Shown: positions 27,811-36,506, counted from the first letter of the stretch. The stretch: 62,162 bases of DNA from an uncultured Oscillospiraceae bacterium (GCA_944385395.1 CALWXA010000052.1:1-62162), one strand, 5' to 3'. The notes: a model not told the origin generated them from the letters alone. Numbers and translations are program-made.

Positions 27811-28365
27811 CTAATCCGAAGTACGTTTTGTACCGAAATACGTTGAGAACCAAAGATCATCATAGGCCTCTACCATTTCCTGCAGCATTGCGGACATGAG
27901 ATTCCCATCCGGCGCAAAGACCACATCCTGATACAAAAGGAGATACTCCCGATCGTTGAAGGAAAAGGAATATTCTCTCAGCGCTTCCGGTGCAGCCGGG
28001 TACAACCACCACAGCTCCATCATCCGTTCCTCAGCATTGTTGTCTGTGAACCAAATGTAGGTGACTCTGTCTGCGTAAGACTCACAATCCTTTTTTCGGA
28101 ATTCCGTAGCCGGCCCCACGCATTGAACGGGATCGTACGTCTGTGTCAGCATCCCGCAGCCCCAAGGAGGGGCTGGCTCGTTTCGGTCAAAAGACACCGT
28201 ATACGTATTGCCTTGCGCCAACCGGGCCATAAAATCAGAGACCTCCTGCTGCTGCCGCTGAAACCGCATGGACGGTGAATAGTAGACAGCAGCCGCCACT
28301 ACCAGAACCACCACACAGCCTATGGCAATGAACCATTTCCGATTGATCTCTTTCAAGGAATTCAT
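27811..28365 (-). CDS. Hypothetical membrane-anchored protein
   Basis: A 184-residue protein with one N-terminal hydrophobic segment (residues 12-31) and an extracytoplasmic domain; no known family recognised. The domain is rich in aromatic residues and has two cysteines (GCGML and VQCVG). The ATG at 28365 follows GGAGGAGG; an ATG at 28383 overlapping the previous stop is less likely. It is the second gene after a secreted protein and shares its attenuator-like leader. Confidence 0.75.
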   Translation of the reverse strand: MNSLKEINRKWFIAIGCVVVLVVAAAVYYSPSMRFQRQQQEVSDFMARLAQGNTYTVSFDRNEPAPPWGCGMLTQTYDPVQCVGPATEFRKKDCESYADRVTYIWFTDNNAEERMMELWWLYPAAPEALREYSFSFNDREYLLLYQDVVFAPDGNLMSAMLQEMVEAYDDLWFSTYFGTKRTSD

Positions 28366-28379
28366 GTTCCCTCCTCCAT

Positions 28380-29510
28380 TCATTTCCGCACCACGCGATA
28401 GGGGGCGGTTCCGGATATGCTGTCATAGGCACTGGGGGTGTTGACTGAAACCCCATATGCCTCATTGATTCCGGTACCTGTGATGTGATATATCCATTCA
28501 AACTGCAGTTCTTTTTCCTCAAAGATTCCTCGATACGTGCTTACCTCTATTTCCATGTCAAATCTGGCGCCCAAGTTGCCATCCACAGCAGAAGCTTCAA
28601 AAGCAAAATGGCTGGGATGCTCCCACCGATATTCCGCCTGTGCGATAGGCTTCACGCCAGGCGGGATTGGCTTATCATCGGACCTGGCCTCAGTCTCTTC
28701 CTGGGTGGAGACAGGGAGATCGCTGTCGAAAAACGTATACATGTAGGAGAAGCATTCTCCTTCCGGTGCTTTCAAGCGGATCTGTACGTCGTTCATAGCC
28801 AGGCTGCAGCCGTCAGTGAACACTGTATCGCCGCCGTACGGAGTGAACTCCGTCCACTTATCCACTATACCGACGGAGAACTTGAATTTGCTTCTGCTCT
28901 GGGTATCGATGGCAAAGGGGCACTCCTGGGCGGCACCGATGCGGAGGTACTCCTTGATGGTGTCGCCGAAGATATGGTTGGTGACGCTGTAAAGTCTGGT
29001 GTGGAAGGGGATGGTCGTCTGCCCCTCATCGTCTTCCTCTGCAATGCTTCCTGACACAAAATCTCCGTACCAATCTGCGCGATAGCTTTCGTAGGGCAGG
29101 GCCTGAGGAAGATCGGCATCCACATACAGGATATTGGCAGCGGATCTGTCCCTGAGAACCACCCGTACGCCTTCATTGGTATTCAGAACGCTCAAAACTT
29201 CATAGTTTCCGTTCTGTTCCACCGGATTTATGAAGGCCGTTCCCGCAATGGATATGGATATGTCAAATGCTTTCCCTTTTTCTCCCTGGGCACATAAACG
29301 CAAAGCCGCAGGGGACAGGGTGACTTCTGGTGTCCCCATCACCGACAGCATTTGGCGTGCAGAAGCAGTCAGGTCCGCTCCTTGTGCTGTATAGTCTTCA
29401 AAATATAAGAGGGAGAGCCGGGGCTGCCGTGGGGTATAGGCCGTGGCAGAGAAGCAAAGCAGGGAAATGAAGATCGCTCCAGCCAGCAGAACACCAAGTT
29501 TTCGCTTCAT
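28380..29510 (-). CDS. Hypothetical secreted protein
   Basis: A 376-residue exported protein of unknown function. The N-terminus (KRK, hydrophobic core, SATAYT) is a classical signal peptide without a lipobox. The rest looks beta-rich, with no catalytic motif I can name. The ATG at 29510 has an AAAGGAGGGG site; upstream in-frame ATGs lie within a terminator-like leader. It is co-transcribed with the membrane-anchored protein downstream. Its expression is probably controlled by the leader peptide and hairpin at 29549-29664. Confidence 0.78.
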   Translation of the reverse strand: MKRKLGVLLAGAIFISLLCFSATAYTPRQPRLSLLYFEDYTAQGADLTASARQMLSVMGTPEVTLSPAALRLCAQGEKGKAFDISISIAGTAFINPVEQNGNYEVLSVLNTNEGVRVVLRDRSAANILYVDADLPQALPYESYRADWYGDFVSGSIAEEDDEGQTTIPFHTRLYSVTNHIFGDTIKEYLRIGAAQECPFAIDTQSRSKFKFSVGIVDKWTEFTPYGGDTVFTDGCSLAMNDVQIRLKAPEGECFSYMYTFFDSDLPVSTQEETEARSDDKPIPPGVKPIAQAEYRWEHPSHFAFEASAVDGNLGARFDMEIEVSTYRGIFEEKELQFEWIYHITGTGINEAYGVSVNTPSAYDSISGTAPYRVVRK

Positions 29511-29548
29511 AATGTCCCCTCCTTTCGAGGTTGCCGTGGATGCAGAAG

Positions 29549-29596
29549 AAAAAATGCGCATGAACACCCACGCCTTGCGGCGCTGTTCATGCGCAT
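29549..29596 (-). terminator. Leader terminator (putative attenuator) upstream of secreted-protein operon
   Basis: A perfect 13-bp stem, ATGCGCATGAACA on the plus strand pairing with TGTTCATGCGCAT, followed on the minus strand by T6. It sits between the promoter and the ATG at 29510, so it would stop transcription before the structural genes unless prevented. Confidence 0.7.
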
Positions 29597-29664
29597 CAAT
29601 TTGGAATTTCGGTTCTCCCCCTCCAAACTGGGGGAGAGAGTGCGGAAGACTGCCTGTGATACAT
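29596..29664 (-). CDS. Putative 22-residue leader peptide
   Basis: A 22-codon reading frame starting at the ATG at 29664 behind a GGGAG site with 8-base spacing. It begins MYHRQSS and ends TEIPN; the TGA stop occupies 29598-29596, so its last base is the first base of the terminator stem. There is no run of one amino acid. The ribosome position at the stop could control hairpin formation. A second hairpin (TCTCCCCC/GGGGGAGA, 29614-29637) lies inside the peptide frame. Confidence 0.4.
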   Translation of the reverse strand: MYHRQSSALSPPVWRGRTEIPN

Positions 29665-29717
29665 AGCTGCTTCTCCCTTCACTGTTCCGGGAAGCGTACA
29701 TCGGTACTTCTAAGTAC

Positions 29718-29746
29718 AATATACCATGTATTGACAGGCGGGTCAA
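29718..29746 (-). promoter_or_regulatory. Promoter of secreted-protein operon
   Basis: On the minus strand TTGACC (29746-29741), 17-base spacer, TATATT (29723-29718). It gives a leader of roughly 200 bases before the ATG at 29510. Confidence 0.68.
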
Positions 29747-29779
29747 TGCAGTCTCATGGAGAAAAGCAGAAGAAACTCC

Positions 29780-30430
29780 TTACGCGTTCTCTTTTTCCTG
29801 CTCCTTGCCGTAATCGCACAGGCTTTGCAGCGGACACTGGCCGCACTGGGGCTTCCGGGCCATGCACAGCGCACGGCCATGGAGCACCATGCGATGGCAG
29901 AAATCGCTGGCCTCCGATGCTGGGATGGCGGCACGCAGCTGCCGCTCCACCTTCAGCGGATCCTTGCTGCCGTCGGTGATGCCCAGCCGTCCGGTGATCC
30001 GGATGCAGTGGGTGTCGCAGACATACCCGTCGGTGCCGTAAATGTCCCCCAGGATCAGATTGGCAGTCTTGCGGCCCACACCGGGCAGCTGCAGCAGATC
30101 CTCCATCCGTCCGGGGACTTTGCCGCCGTAGCGTTCCAGCAGCATCTGGGCGCTGGCCACCAGATCCCGGGCCTTGGCCCGCCAGAAGCCGGTGGAATGG
30201 ACGTAGGTACCCACTTCCTCCACATCCGCCTGGGCAAAGGACTCCAGGGTAGGGAACCGGGCAAAGAGGGCCGGAGTTACCAGGTTCACCCGTGCGTCGG
30301 TGCACTGGGCCGACAGACGTACGGCAAACAGCAATTCATAATCCTTCTCATATTGCAGTGAGCAAAGCGCATCGGGATACAGCTCCTTGAGCTGGGCAAT
30401 GATGGCGTCAATTTCCTGTTTCGTTTTCAA
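29780..30430 (-). CDS. nth: Endonuclease III
   Basis: A 216-residue base-excision repair glycosylase/lyase acting on oxidised pyrimidines. The helix-hairpin-helix segment LPGVGRKTAN, with the catalytic Lys, lies near residue 115, the catalytic Asp in DTHCIRI near 133, and four C-terminal cysteines (CMARKPQCGQCPLQSLC) bind the 4Fe-4S cluster. I place the start at the TTG at 30430: the in-frame ATG at 30466 lies inside a consensus -10 box, and the resulting length matches the family (about 211). Confidence 0.95.
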   Translation of the reverse strand: MKTKQEIDAIIAQLKELYPDALCSLQYEKDYELLFAVRLSAQCTDARVNLVTPALFARFPTLESFAQADVEEVGTYVHSTGFWRAKARDLVASAQMLLERYGGKVPGRMEDLLQLPGVGRKTANLILGDIYGTDGYVCDTHCIRITGRLGITDGSKDPLKVERQLRAAIPASEASDFCHRMVLHGRALCMARKPQCGQCPLQSLCDYGKEQEKENA

Positions 30431-30464
30431 TGGCGATCCACTCCATTTTGTTGAAATCCTTGTC

Positions 30465-30493
30465 ATTATAGCAGGGAAGGGGGAAAATTGCAA
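30465..30493 (-). promoter_or_regulatory. Promoter for nth
   Basis: TTGCAA (30493-30488), 17-base spacer, TATAAT (30470-30465) on the minus strand. The -10 contains the upstream ATG, which rules that ATG out as a likely start. Confidence 0.75.
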
Positions 30494-30558
30494 TTAAGGG
30501 ATGCAAAAGAGACGGGGATGTGCTATACTGATTGCCAGCAAAGAAAGGAGGCGGTACC

Positions 30559-31818
30559 GTGCGCCCACTGGCAGATGAGATCCGCCCCAAAACGCTGGAC
30601 GAAGTGGCGGGGCAAAAGCACCTTCTGGGCGAAGGGGCCCTGCTGCGCCGCCTCATCGAAAGCGGCACCAGCGCCAATCTGATTTTCTACGGTCCCTCCG
30701 GCACCGGCAAAACCACCATCGCCAGTATCATTGCCCAGCGAACGGAGAAGGCCCTCTACCATTTGAACGCCACCACCGCATCGCTGCAGGATGTGAAGAA
30801 TATCATTGCAGATGTGGATACCATGCTGGCCCCCAACGGCGTATTGCTGTACCTGGATGAGATCCAGTACTTCAATAAAAAGCAGCAGCAAAGCCTGTTG
30901 GAGTTCATGGAGAACGGCAAGATTACCCTCATTGCCTCCACAACGGAAAATCCCTATTTTTATATCTATAACGCCTTGCTTTCCCGGAGCACCGTGTTTG
31001 AGTTCAAGCCCCTGACGCCGGAGGAGACGGTGCCGGCGGTGGAGCGGGCCTTGGATATTCTGCGCCAGCGCAGCCAGCTGCCTCTGGAATGGGAGGACGC
31101 TGTACCGCTGACCGTAGCCCGGCAGTGCGGCGGGGATGTCCGGAAGGCCATCAACGCCGTGGAGCTTCTGTACCAGTCTGCCCGTCCGGTAGACGGCGGC
31201 CTGAATCTGACAAGCGAAGACGCTTCACAGCTCACGCAGCGCAGCGCTATGCGCTATGACCGGGAAGGTGACGAGCATTTTGATCTGCTCTCTGCTCTGC
31301 AAAAGTCCATCCGTGGCTCCGACCCGGATGCGGCGGTATATTATCTGGGGCGTCTGCTGTCTGCGGGGGATCTGATCTCTCCCTGCCGGCGGCTGCTGGT
31401 GATTGCCTCAGAGGATATCGGCCTGGCCTATCCCCAGGCCATCGCCATCACCAAGGCCTGCGTGGATACGGCGCTGCAGGTGGGTATGCCGGAGGCCCGG
31501 ATCCCTCTGGCGGATGCGGCCATTCTATTGGCCACGGCGCCCAAATCCAACTCCGCCTATCGCGCCATCAACACAGCCATGGCGGATATCGCCAAGGGCA
31601 AAATCGGGGAAATTCCCCGGCATCTGAAGAATGTGCACGCCGACAGTGCCGGCAGTGATAAAGCTCCGGCCTATCTCTATCCCCACGATTTTCCCCACCA
31701 CTATGTCAAGCAGCGGTATCTGCCGGAATCGCTGGGGGATACGGTGTACTATGAATACGGCGAAAACAAGATCGAACAAGCTGCCAAACGCTACTGGCAG
31801 GAGATCAAAGACAAATAG
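30559..31818 (+). CDS. rarA: Replication-associated recombination protein A (MgsA/RarA AAA+ ATPase)
   Basis: A 419-residue AAA+ ATPase related to clamp loaders that acts at stalled replication forks. Walker A GPSGTGKTT is at about residue 47 and Walker B LLYLDEIQ at about 96; the C-terminal SNSAYRAINTAM segment is typical. The GTG at 30559 follows AAAGGAGG with ideal spacing; the upstream frame extension begins with TTG and is unlikely. A weak TATACT box lies just upstream. DUF951 and a 31-residue peptide follow in the same unit. Confidence 0.95.
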   Translation: MRPLADEIRPKTLDEVAGQKHLLGEGALLRRLIESGTSANLIFYGPSGTGKTTIASIIAQRTEKALYHLNATTASLQDVKNIIADVDTMLAPNGVLLYLDEIQYFNKKQQQSLLEFMENGKITLIASTTENPYFYIYNALLSRSTVFEFKPLTPEETVPAVERALDILRQRSQLPLEWEDAVPLTVARQCGGDVRKAINAVELLYQSARPVDGGLNLTSEDASQLTQRSAMRYDREGDEHFDLLSALQKSIRGSDPDAAVYYLGRLLSAGDLISPCRRLLVIASEDIGLAYPQAIAITKACVDTALQVGMPEARIPLADAAILLATAPKSNSAYRAINTAMADIAKGKIGEIPRHLKNVHADSAGSDKAPAYLYPHDFPHHYVKQRYLPESLGDTVYYEYGENKIEQAAKRYWQEIKDK

Positions 31819-31833
31819 AAGGAGGCCTGCGGC

Positions 31834-32025
31834 ATGGATCTGAAGCTCCACGATATCGTAGAACTGAAAAAGCAGCATCCCTGCGGCAGCCGCCAGTGGG
31901 AGATCCTGCGCATCGGCATGGACATCAAGCTGCGCTGTCTGGGCTGCGGCCATGAACTGATGGTCCCCAGACGGAAGGCGGAAAAGAGTATCAAACGCAT
32001 CATACCAAAGGAGGCACAACCGTGA
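31834..32025 (+). CDS. DUF951 family protein
   Basis: A 63-residue small soluble protein of the DUF951 family, widespread in Firmicutes. The pattern DIVELKKQHPCG at the start and RCLGCGHELMVPR in the middle give three cysteines that may bind a metal. Its role is unknown; in many genomes it sits near replication or ribosome genes. It starts 15 bases after rarA, and its stop overlaps the next start by GTGA. Confidence 0.93.
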   Translation: MDLKLHDIVELKKQHPCGSRQWEILRIGMDIKLRCLGCGHELMVPRRKAEKSIKRIIPKEAQP

Positions 32026-32117
32026 AACCCAAATGGACCCGTTATTTTGCCGCAGGTATCGCCTTGTTGCTGGCGGTACTGATGGTTCTATCTCTGATTT
32101 TGCCATATATCAGCTGA
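32022..32117 (+). CDS. 31-residue single-pass membrane peptide
   Basis: A very short gene starting with a GTG at 32022 that overlaps the DUF951 stop (GTGA) and has a strong AAGGAGG site 7-8 bases upstream. The product has a basic N-terminus (KPKWTRY) and one hydrophobic helix of about 20 residues. A tight terminator follows. The coupling, ribosome site and composition support a real membrane peptide; the function is unknown. Confidence 0.68.
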   Translation: MKPKWTRYFAAGIALLLAVLMVLSLILPYIS

Positions 32118-32126
32118 GCGAAATGA

Positions 32127-32161
32127 TGAGGGCCGAGAGAAATCTCGGCCCTCACTTTTTT
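32127..32161 (+). terminator. Terminator of rarA-DUF951 operon
   Basis: A perfect 12-bp stem TGAGGGCCGAGA/TCTCGGCCCTCA with a GAAA loop, followed by C and T6. Confidence 0.93.
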
Positions 32162-32215
32162 ATGACCGTTTTCACCTGCGGCCAGTCCGTATAATGAGCC
32201 CAAGGCGGTGATGGC

Positions 32216-33142
32216 ATGACGGTAGTCTACGTGGAAAACGTGTTCTTGCTCAACTGGATCACGGATTATCTGCTGCTGCTGACCACAGCCCGGCTGGCAG
32301 GAGCTCCGCTGCAGCGCAGGCGCTTGGCGGTATGTGCGGCGCTGGGCGGGGTGTATGCGGTGGCGGTATTCGTGCCGGGCTTTCAGTTTCTGGGGCACGC
32401 CATAGGCAAGGCGGCGGCAGGCATCGGCATGACGCTGTTGGCCTATTGGCCCTTCCGTCGGCCCTGGCGGCTGATGGCGCTGTTTTTTTTGCTCAGCGGA
32501 GCCTTGGCCGGCGTGGTGCTGGGCCTTTCACTGGCTTCCGGCTCCGCCCGGGCGGTGCTGGGGCATATCTACCATACCCCGGTAAGTTGGCCGGTACTGG
32601 TGATTACCGCCGCCCTGATGTATTTGCTGTTGCACCTGGTATTTGGTCAAGGGGCACGGCACGGAGGAGGAGAAGTGATGACCGTAACCATATCCGTCAA
32701 CCAACAGGTCCGGAAGCTCCTGGCATTGCACGACACCGGCAACACTTTGCGGGACCCGGTGGATGGCCGGGGCGTCCTGGTCCTGGAACAGTCGGTGCTG
32801 CAGGGCGTCTGGCCGCTCCGGATCGATACCATCCTGCGCCAGCCCATCCCTCCGGAAGAGAAGATGGCCCGCTTGTACCAGGAGGGAGCAGGAACAGCGT
32901 TTACGCTGCTGCCTTTTCACAGTGTGGGGGTATCTGCCGGACTGCTGCTGGCGGTACGCAGTGACTATGTGCGCATAGGAGGGATCACCCATCGCCGGTC
33001 CCTCATCGCCCTGACGGATGGCCCCGTCAGCGATGGCGGCGCCTATCAGGCCCTGTGGGGCGGCTGGGAAAGGAGGGGATTGCATGATTCGGCTTCTGCA
33101 AAAGCTGCAAAACTGGATCCGAAAGCACAGCAGGCCGGATAA
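32216..33142 (+). CDS. spoIIGA: Sigma-E processing peptidase SpoIIGA
   Basis: A 308-residue membrane aspartic protease that cleaves the prosequence of sigma-E in the mother cell. The N-terminal half has about five membrane helices. The cytosolic half carries the retroviral-type active site LHDTGNTL with the catalytic Asp near residue 173. It is directly followed by sigE in the usual order, but its last 59 bases overlap sigE in another frame. A TATAAT box lies at 32190-32195; no clear Spo0A box is seen. Confidence 0.95.
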   Translation: MTVVYVENVFLLNWITDYLLLLTTARLAGAPLQRRRLAVCAALGGVYAVAVFVPGFQFLGHAIGKAAAGIGMTLLAYWPFRRPWRLMALFFLLSGALAGVVLGLSLASGSARAVLGHIYHTPVSWPVLVITAALMYLLLHLVFGQGARHGGGEVMTVTISVNQQVRKLLALHDTGNTLRDPVDGRGVLVLEQSVLQGVWPLRIDTILRQPIPPEEKMARLYQEGAGTAFTLLPFHSVGVSAGLLLAVRSDYVRIGGITHRRSLIALTDGPVSDGGAYQALWGGWERRGLHDSASAKAAKLDPKAQQAG

Positions 33143-33788
33143 GGTCATGTACATAGGCGGCAGCGATACCCTGCCGCCGCCCTTGTCCCGTGAGGAAGAG
33201 GGTCAGCTCATCAGCCGTCTTGGGCAGGGCGACCTGGCGGTACGCCAGACGCTCATTGAGCGCAATCTGCGCCTGGTGGTGTATATTGCCCGGCGCTTTG
33301 AGAATACAGGCATCAATATTGAGGACCTCATCTCCATCGGTACCATAGGCCTGATCAAAGCCATCAATACGTTCCGGGCAGAAAAAAATATCAAGCTGGC
33401 CACCTATGCTTCCCGCTGCATCGAAAATGAGATCCTGATGTATCTGCGGAAAAACGCTTCCCAGCGTACAGAAGTCAGCTTTGAAGAGCCCCTGAACACC
33501 GACTGGGACGGCAAGGAACTGCTGCTCTCAGATGTGCTGGGCACCGACAACGACGTGGTGATGCGTCCCATTGAAGCGGATGTAGATCGCCAGCTCCTCA
33601 ATGACGCTGTGGCAAAACTGTCCGGCCGGGAACGGGATATCATCCAGATGCGCTTCGGGCTGTACGGTCAGAAAGAGCTGACGCAGAAAGAGGTGGCCGA
33701 CCGTCTGGGTATATCCCAGTCCTATATCTCCCGATTGGAAAAACGTATCATCTCCCGTCTGAAGCGGGAGATCATTAAAATGAGTTGA
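33084..33788 (+). CDS. sigE: RNA polymerase sporulation sigma factor E
   Basis: A 234-residue sigma-70 factor for early mother-cell genes. Regions 2 ([32 protein letters not shown]) and 4 ([13 protein letters not shown]) are near-identical to B. subtilis SigE. By alignment a prosequence of about 22 residues precedes [13 protein letters not shown]; SpoIIGA would remove it. The ATG at 33084 follows AAGGAGGGG. It lies inside the spoIIGA coding end. A terminator follows directly, so sigG is not in its usual place next door. Confidence 0.97.
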   Translation: MIRLLQKLQNWIRKHSRPDKVMYIGGSDTLPPPLSREEEGQLISRLGQGDLAVRQTLIERNLRLVVYIARRFENTGINIEDLISIGTIGLIKAINTFRAEKNIKLATYASRCIENEILMYLRKNASQRTEVSFEEPLNTDWDGKELLLSDVLGTDNDVVMRPIEADVDRQLLNDAVAKLSGRERDIIQMRFGLYGQKELTQKEVADRLGISQSYISRLEKRIISRLKREIIKMS

Positions 33789-33831
33789 AAAGAACAGCAC
33801 CGGAGCAGCTGCCCCGGTGCTGTTCTTTTTG
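33788..33831 (+). terminator. Terminator of spoIIGA-sigE
   Basis: Long stem AAGAACAGCACCGG/CCGGTGCTGTTCTT with a roughly 10-base loop, then T5. Confidence 0.92.
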
Positions 33832-33949
33832 TAACCGAACTATTGAATATTCTGTAAACTTTCTGTTGAAAGGATAGACATAAGCGGTACTATGCGGTAC
33901 TCTCAAACTGTAACCATAGGTCCCACTGCGCACTTTGGAAAGGGTGTGT

Positions 33950-34483
33950 ATGATGAAATCTTGGAAAAAATCAATTGTTTGTCTGGCACTGCTGCCGCTT
34001 TTGTTCCTTACCTCCTGCGCAGGCGCTGCAGACTGGATCTTCAGCAAGCTGCCCGGCGACTATGAGGTCTGGCGCATGAGCGCCCACGTGGTTCGGCTGG
34101 TGAATAGCAGCAGCATTGTGGTGGATTCCTTTGTCTCGGAGCTTTGGTGGAATCATGATTATATCCTGGTCCAGCACAAGCCGGAGGATACAGACCCGGA
34201 CTCTGCCATTTCCTACTATATCGTAGTGGTGGAAACCGGAGAAGTGCTGGGTCCCCTCACCAAGGATGCATTTGACCAGGAAGTCCTGCAGCGGGAGATT
34301 CCTCTTTCCGAGGATATCTGGATCTCCGTCTGGGATCTGAAGCAATATGCAGACCAGGATGATGAGATCACCTTTACGGACCTTCTCAAGCACAGCGTCG
34401 GCGGCATCTTTGGCATAGAGGAACCGGAACCCATACCGGTGGAACAGCTCAAACCGGTGCAGGGACTTTCTTCCAGTGAATAA
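33950..34483 (+). CDS. Hypothetical lipoprotein
   Basis: A 177-residue probable lipoprotein: basic start, hydrophobic core and lipobox LTSC, giving a lipidated Cys near residue 22. The rest is acidic and shows no known family; a C-terminal Pro/Glu tract ends it. Two tandem ATGs (33950, 33953) are possible behind GGAAAGGG. It stands alone between terminators, right after sigE, so a sporulation link is possible but unproven. Confidence 0.75.
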   Translation: MMKSWKKSIVCLALLPLLFLTSCAGAADWIFSKLPGDYEVWRMSAHVVRLVNSSSIVVDSFVSELWWNHDYILVQHKPEDTDPDSAISYYIVVVETGEVLGPLTKDAFDQEVLQREIPLSEDIWISVWDLKQYADQDDEITFTDLLKHSVGGIFGIEEPEPIPVEQLKPVQGLSSSE

Positions 34484-34487
34484 AAGG

Positions 34488-34530
34488 AAAGAAGTGGTGT
34501 GAAGCATATTTGCTTCACACCACTTCTTTT
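34488..34530. terminator. Bidirectional terminator
   Basis: A perfect 19-bp stem AAAGAAGTGGTGTGAAGCA with its complement, TATT loop and T5, between the convergent lipoprotein and XRE genes. Confidence 0.92.
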
Positions 34531-34541
34531 TACTTGCTGAT

Positions 34542-35273
34542 TCAATCCATAAAGGCAGTTGCCGGGCGGTTGACCACCATCATGTTGTAGTAGCGCAGCA
34601 GATGATAGTCGTCCTTATCCAGCTTCACGGTGTTCAGCAACTTCTCGTTTTCCTCCAGCGGCTCCTTGGAGATCAGTGTCTTCAGGGCGATGGGGGCAAA
34701 GAAGGGCGTGCTGCCGATACCGGACAGAAGGCCGATGGCGGGGGTACGGGTCTGCATGGGATTGAGCATGCAAATGTACATTTTTTCCGCCTCGTTGATC
34801 TGATTGTTCATCACCATATGGGTGATGGTGTCGTAGGGCTTCATTTCGCCGGTGAAGAGGTGCTGACAGCGATCCGGTTCATCAAAGGACGCAACACCCA
34901 GATACAGCATCACATCAATGGAATCTCCGGAGGCAGAGTTGGAAAAGCACAGCAGTGAACGAATCAGCTGGCGCACCCGTCCGTCGTAGTAGTACATATA
35001 AGCTCTGGGCTGGTTGAAATAGAAGCTCTTGGGAAGCAGCACCTCCGACGGAACTGCCGGGGGCTGATAGTCCAGGAAACACTTCAAGTCGATGTCCAGC
35101 GCCTTGGCAATATCGTACAGCGTTTCAATGTCGATGGTGATGGTGCCGTTTTCATACTTGGACAAGGTGGCCTTGCTCTTGTTGATCATGGCAGAAAACT
35201 GCTCAATGGTGTAGCCACGGTTTTTCCGATACTTTTTAATGCGCTGTCCCACATGCAGGGAAAAGGATCCCAA
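34542..35273 (-). CDS. XRE-family transcriptional regulator
   Basis: A 243-residue regulator. Residues 8-62 form a Cro/CI helix-turn-helix (KKYRKNRGYTIEQFSAMINK, SKATLSKYENG). The remaining 180 residues form an uncharacterised sensory part. No in-frame ATG precedes the domain, so a TTG at 35273 behind GGGAGGTG is the best start. It sits upstream of nothing on its strand but next to an aminotransferase gene whose stop is 48 bases away; both point the same way, so it may be co-transcribed with and regulate that gene. Confidence 0.85.
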   Translation of the reverse strand: MGSFSLHVGQRIKKYRKNRGYTIEQFSAMINKSKATLSKYENGTITIDIETLYDIAKALDIDLKCFLDYQPPAVPSEVLLPKSFYFNQPRAYMYYYDGRVRQLIRSLLCFSNSASGDSIDVMLYLGVASFDEPDRCQHLFTGEMKPYDTITHMVMNNQINEAEKMYICMLNPMQTRTPAIGLLSGIGSTPFFAPIALKTLISKEPLEENEKLLNTVKLDKDDYHLLRYYNMMVVNRPATAFMD

Positions 35274-35321
35274 ATCGTCACACCTCCCTTGAAAGCATGG
35301 TCAAATGACGCCAAGCGCTCT

Positions 35322-36506
35322 TTACTGCAGATTTTCCTTGATGGCCTCAGCCAGAGCGGTGATACCCTGGATGATCTTGTCGTCGGGCATGCAGGAGTAG
35401 TTCAGACGCATGGTGTTGGCATGTCCGCCGTTGGGGAAGAAGGACTCGCCGGGAACGAAGGCCACCTTCTTCTCCAGGCACTTCATCTGCAGCTCCTTGG
35501 CATCCATGTACTCCGGCAGCTCGATCCAGGTAAACAGACCGCCGTCCGGCCGGGTGAACTTGCAGCAATCCGGCAGTTCCCGGGCCATGGTGTCCACCAT
35601 CACAGTGCGGCGATGGCCGTATACTTCCCGGATCTTGGACACATGGGCATCCAGATCGAACATGTCGATCCACTTGGCGGTTTCCATCTGGCTGATGGTG
35701 GAAGCCTGCAGGGAGGCAGCCTGAGCCATCAGATTATACTTGGCCAGGATCTCATCGGCGGCGCACACCCAGCCCAGGCGGTAGCCGGGAGCCAGGATCT
35801 TGGAGAAGGTACCCAAAAAGACCACCAGGCCCTTGGTATCCAGGCTCTTCAGAGCCGGCAGATATTCGCCTTCAAAGCGCAGTTCGCCGTAGGGATTGTC
35901 CTCAATGACGGGCACTTCGTACTTGTTGATGATCTCCATGAACTTCAGACGCCGCTCCAGATCCCAGGTACGGCCGGTGGGGTTCTGGAAATCGGGGATC
36001 ACGTAGATCATCTTCACCCGCTCGGTGGTAGCCAGAATCTTGTCCAGCTCTTCCATAATCATGCCGCCCTCATCGGTGGGGACTTCCACAAACCGGGGCT
36101 GGCAGCACTTGAAGGCATTGATGGCACCCAGATAAGAGGGGCTCTCCAGCAGCACCACATCGCCCTCATCCAGAAATACCCGGGCAGAGAAGTCCAGGCC
36201 CTGCTGAGAACCGGAGGTCATCAGAATGTGGTCGGCATCAGTCTTGATATTGTTCTTGGCCAGCATGCGCTCAGCGATCTGCTGACGCAGGCGGGGAAAC
36301 CCTTCCGTAGTGGAGTACTGCATAGCCTGACGGCCGTTTTCTTCCATCACAGCCTTGGCGGCAGCCATCATCTCCTCTACAGGAAACAGCTCCGGAGCGG
36401 GCAAACCGCCGGCAAAGGAAATAATATCCGGCCGTTCCGTCAGCTTCAGAAGCTCACGGATCTCCGAACTCTTCATCTGTTTCATTCTGCTTGCATACTG
36501 TATCAT
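35322..36506 (-). CDS. PLP-dependent aminotransferase (2-aminoadipate/LysN-like)
   Basis: A 394-residue fold-type I aminotransferase. The PLP lysine is in GTFSKILAPGYRLGW; ISFAGGLPAPELFP near the start and PDFQNPTG in the middle are typical of the LysN/aminoadipate group that also forms the C-terminal part of MocR regulators. Broad substrates including aminoadipate, aromatic and branched-chain amino acids are known for the family. The ATG at 36506 follows AGGAGG. A run of preferred codons suggests good expression. Confidence 0.9.
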   Translation of the reverse strand: MIQYASRMKQMKSSEIRELLKLTERPDIISFAGGLPAPELFPVEEMMAAAKAVMEENGRQAMQYSTTEGFPRLRQQIAERMLAKNNIKTDADHILMTSGSQQGLDFSARVFLDEGDVVLLESPSYLGAINAFKCCQPRFVEVPTDEGGMIMEELDKILATTERVKMIYVIPDFQNPTGRTWDLERRLKFMEIINKYEVPVIEDNPYGELRFEGEYLPALKSLDTKGLVVFLGTFSKILAPGYRLGWVCAADEILAKYNLMAQAASLQASTISQMETAKWIDMFDLDAHVSKIREVYGHRRTVMVDTMARELPDCCKFTRPDGGLFTWIELPEYMDAKELQMKCLEKKVAFVPGESFFPNGGHANTMRLNYSCMPDDKIIQGITALAEAIKENLQ

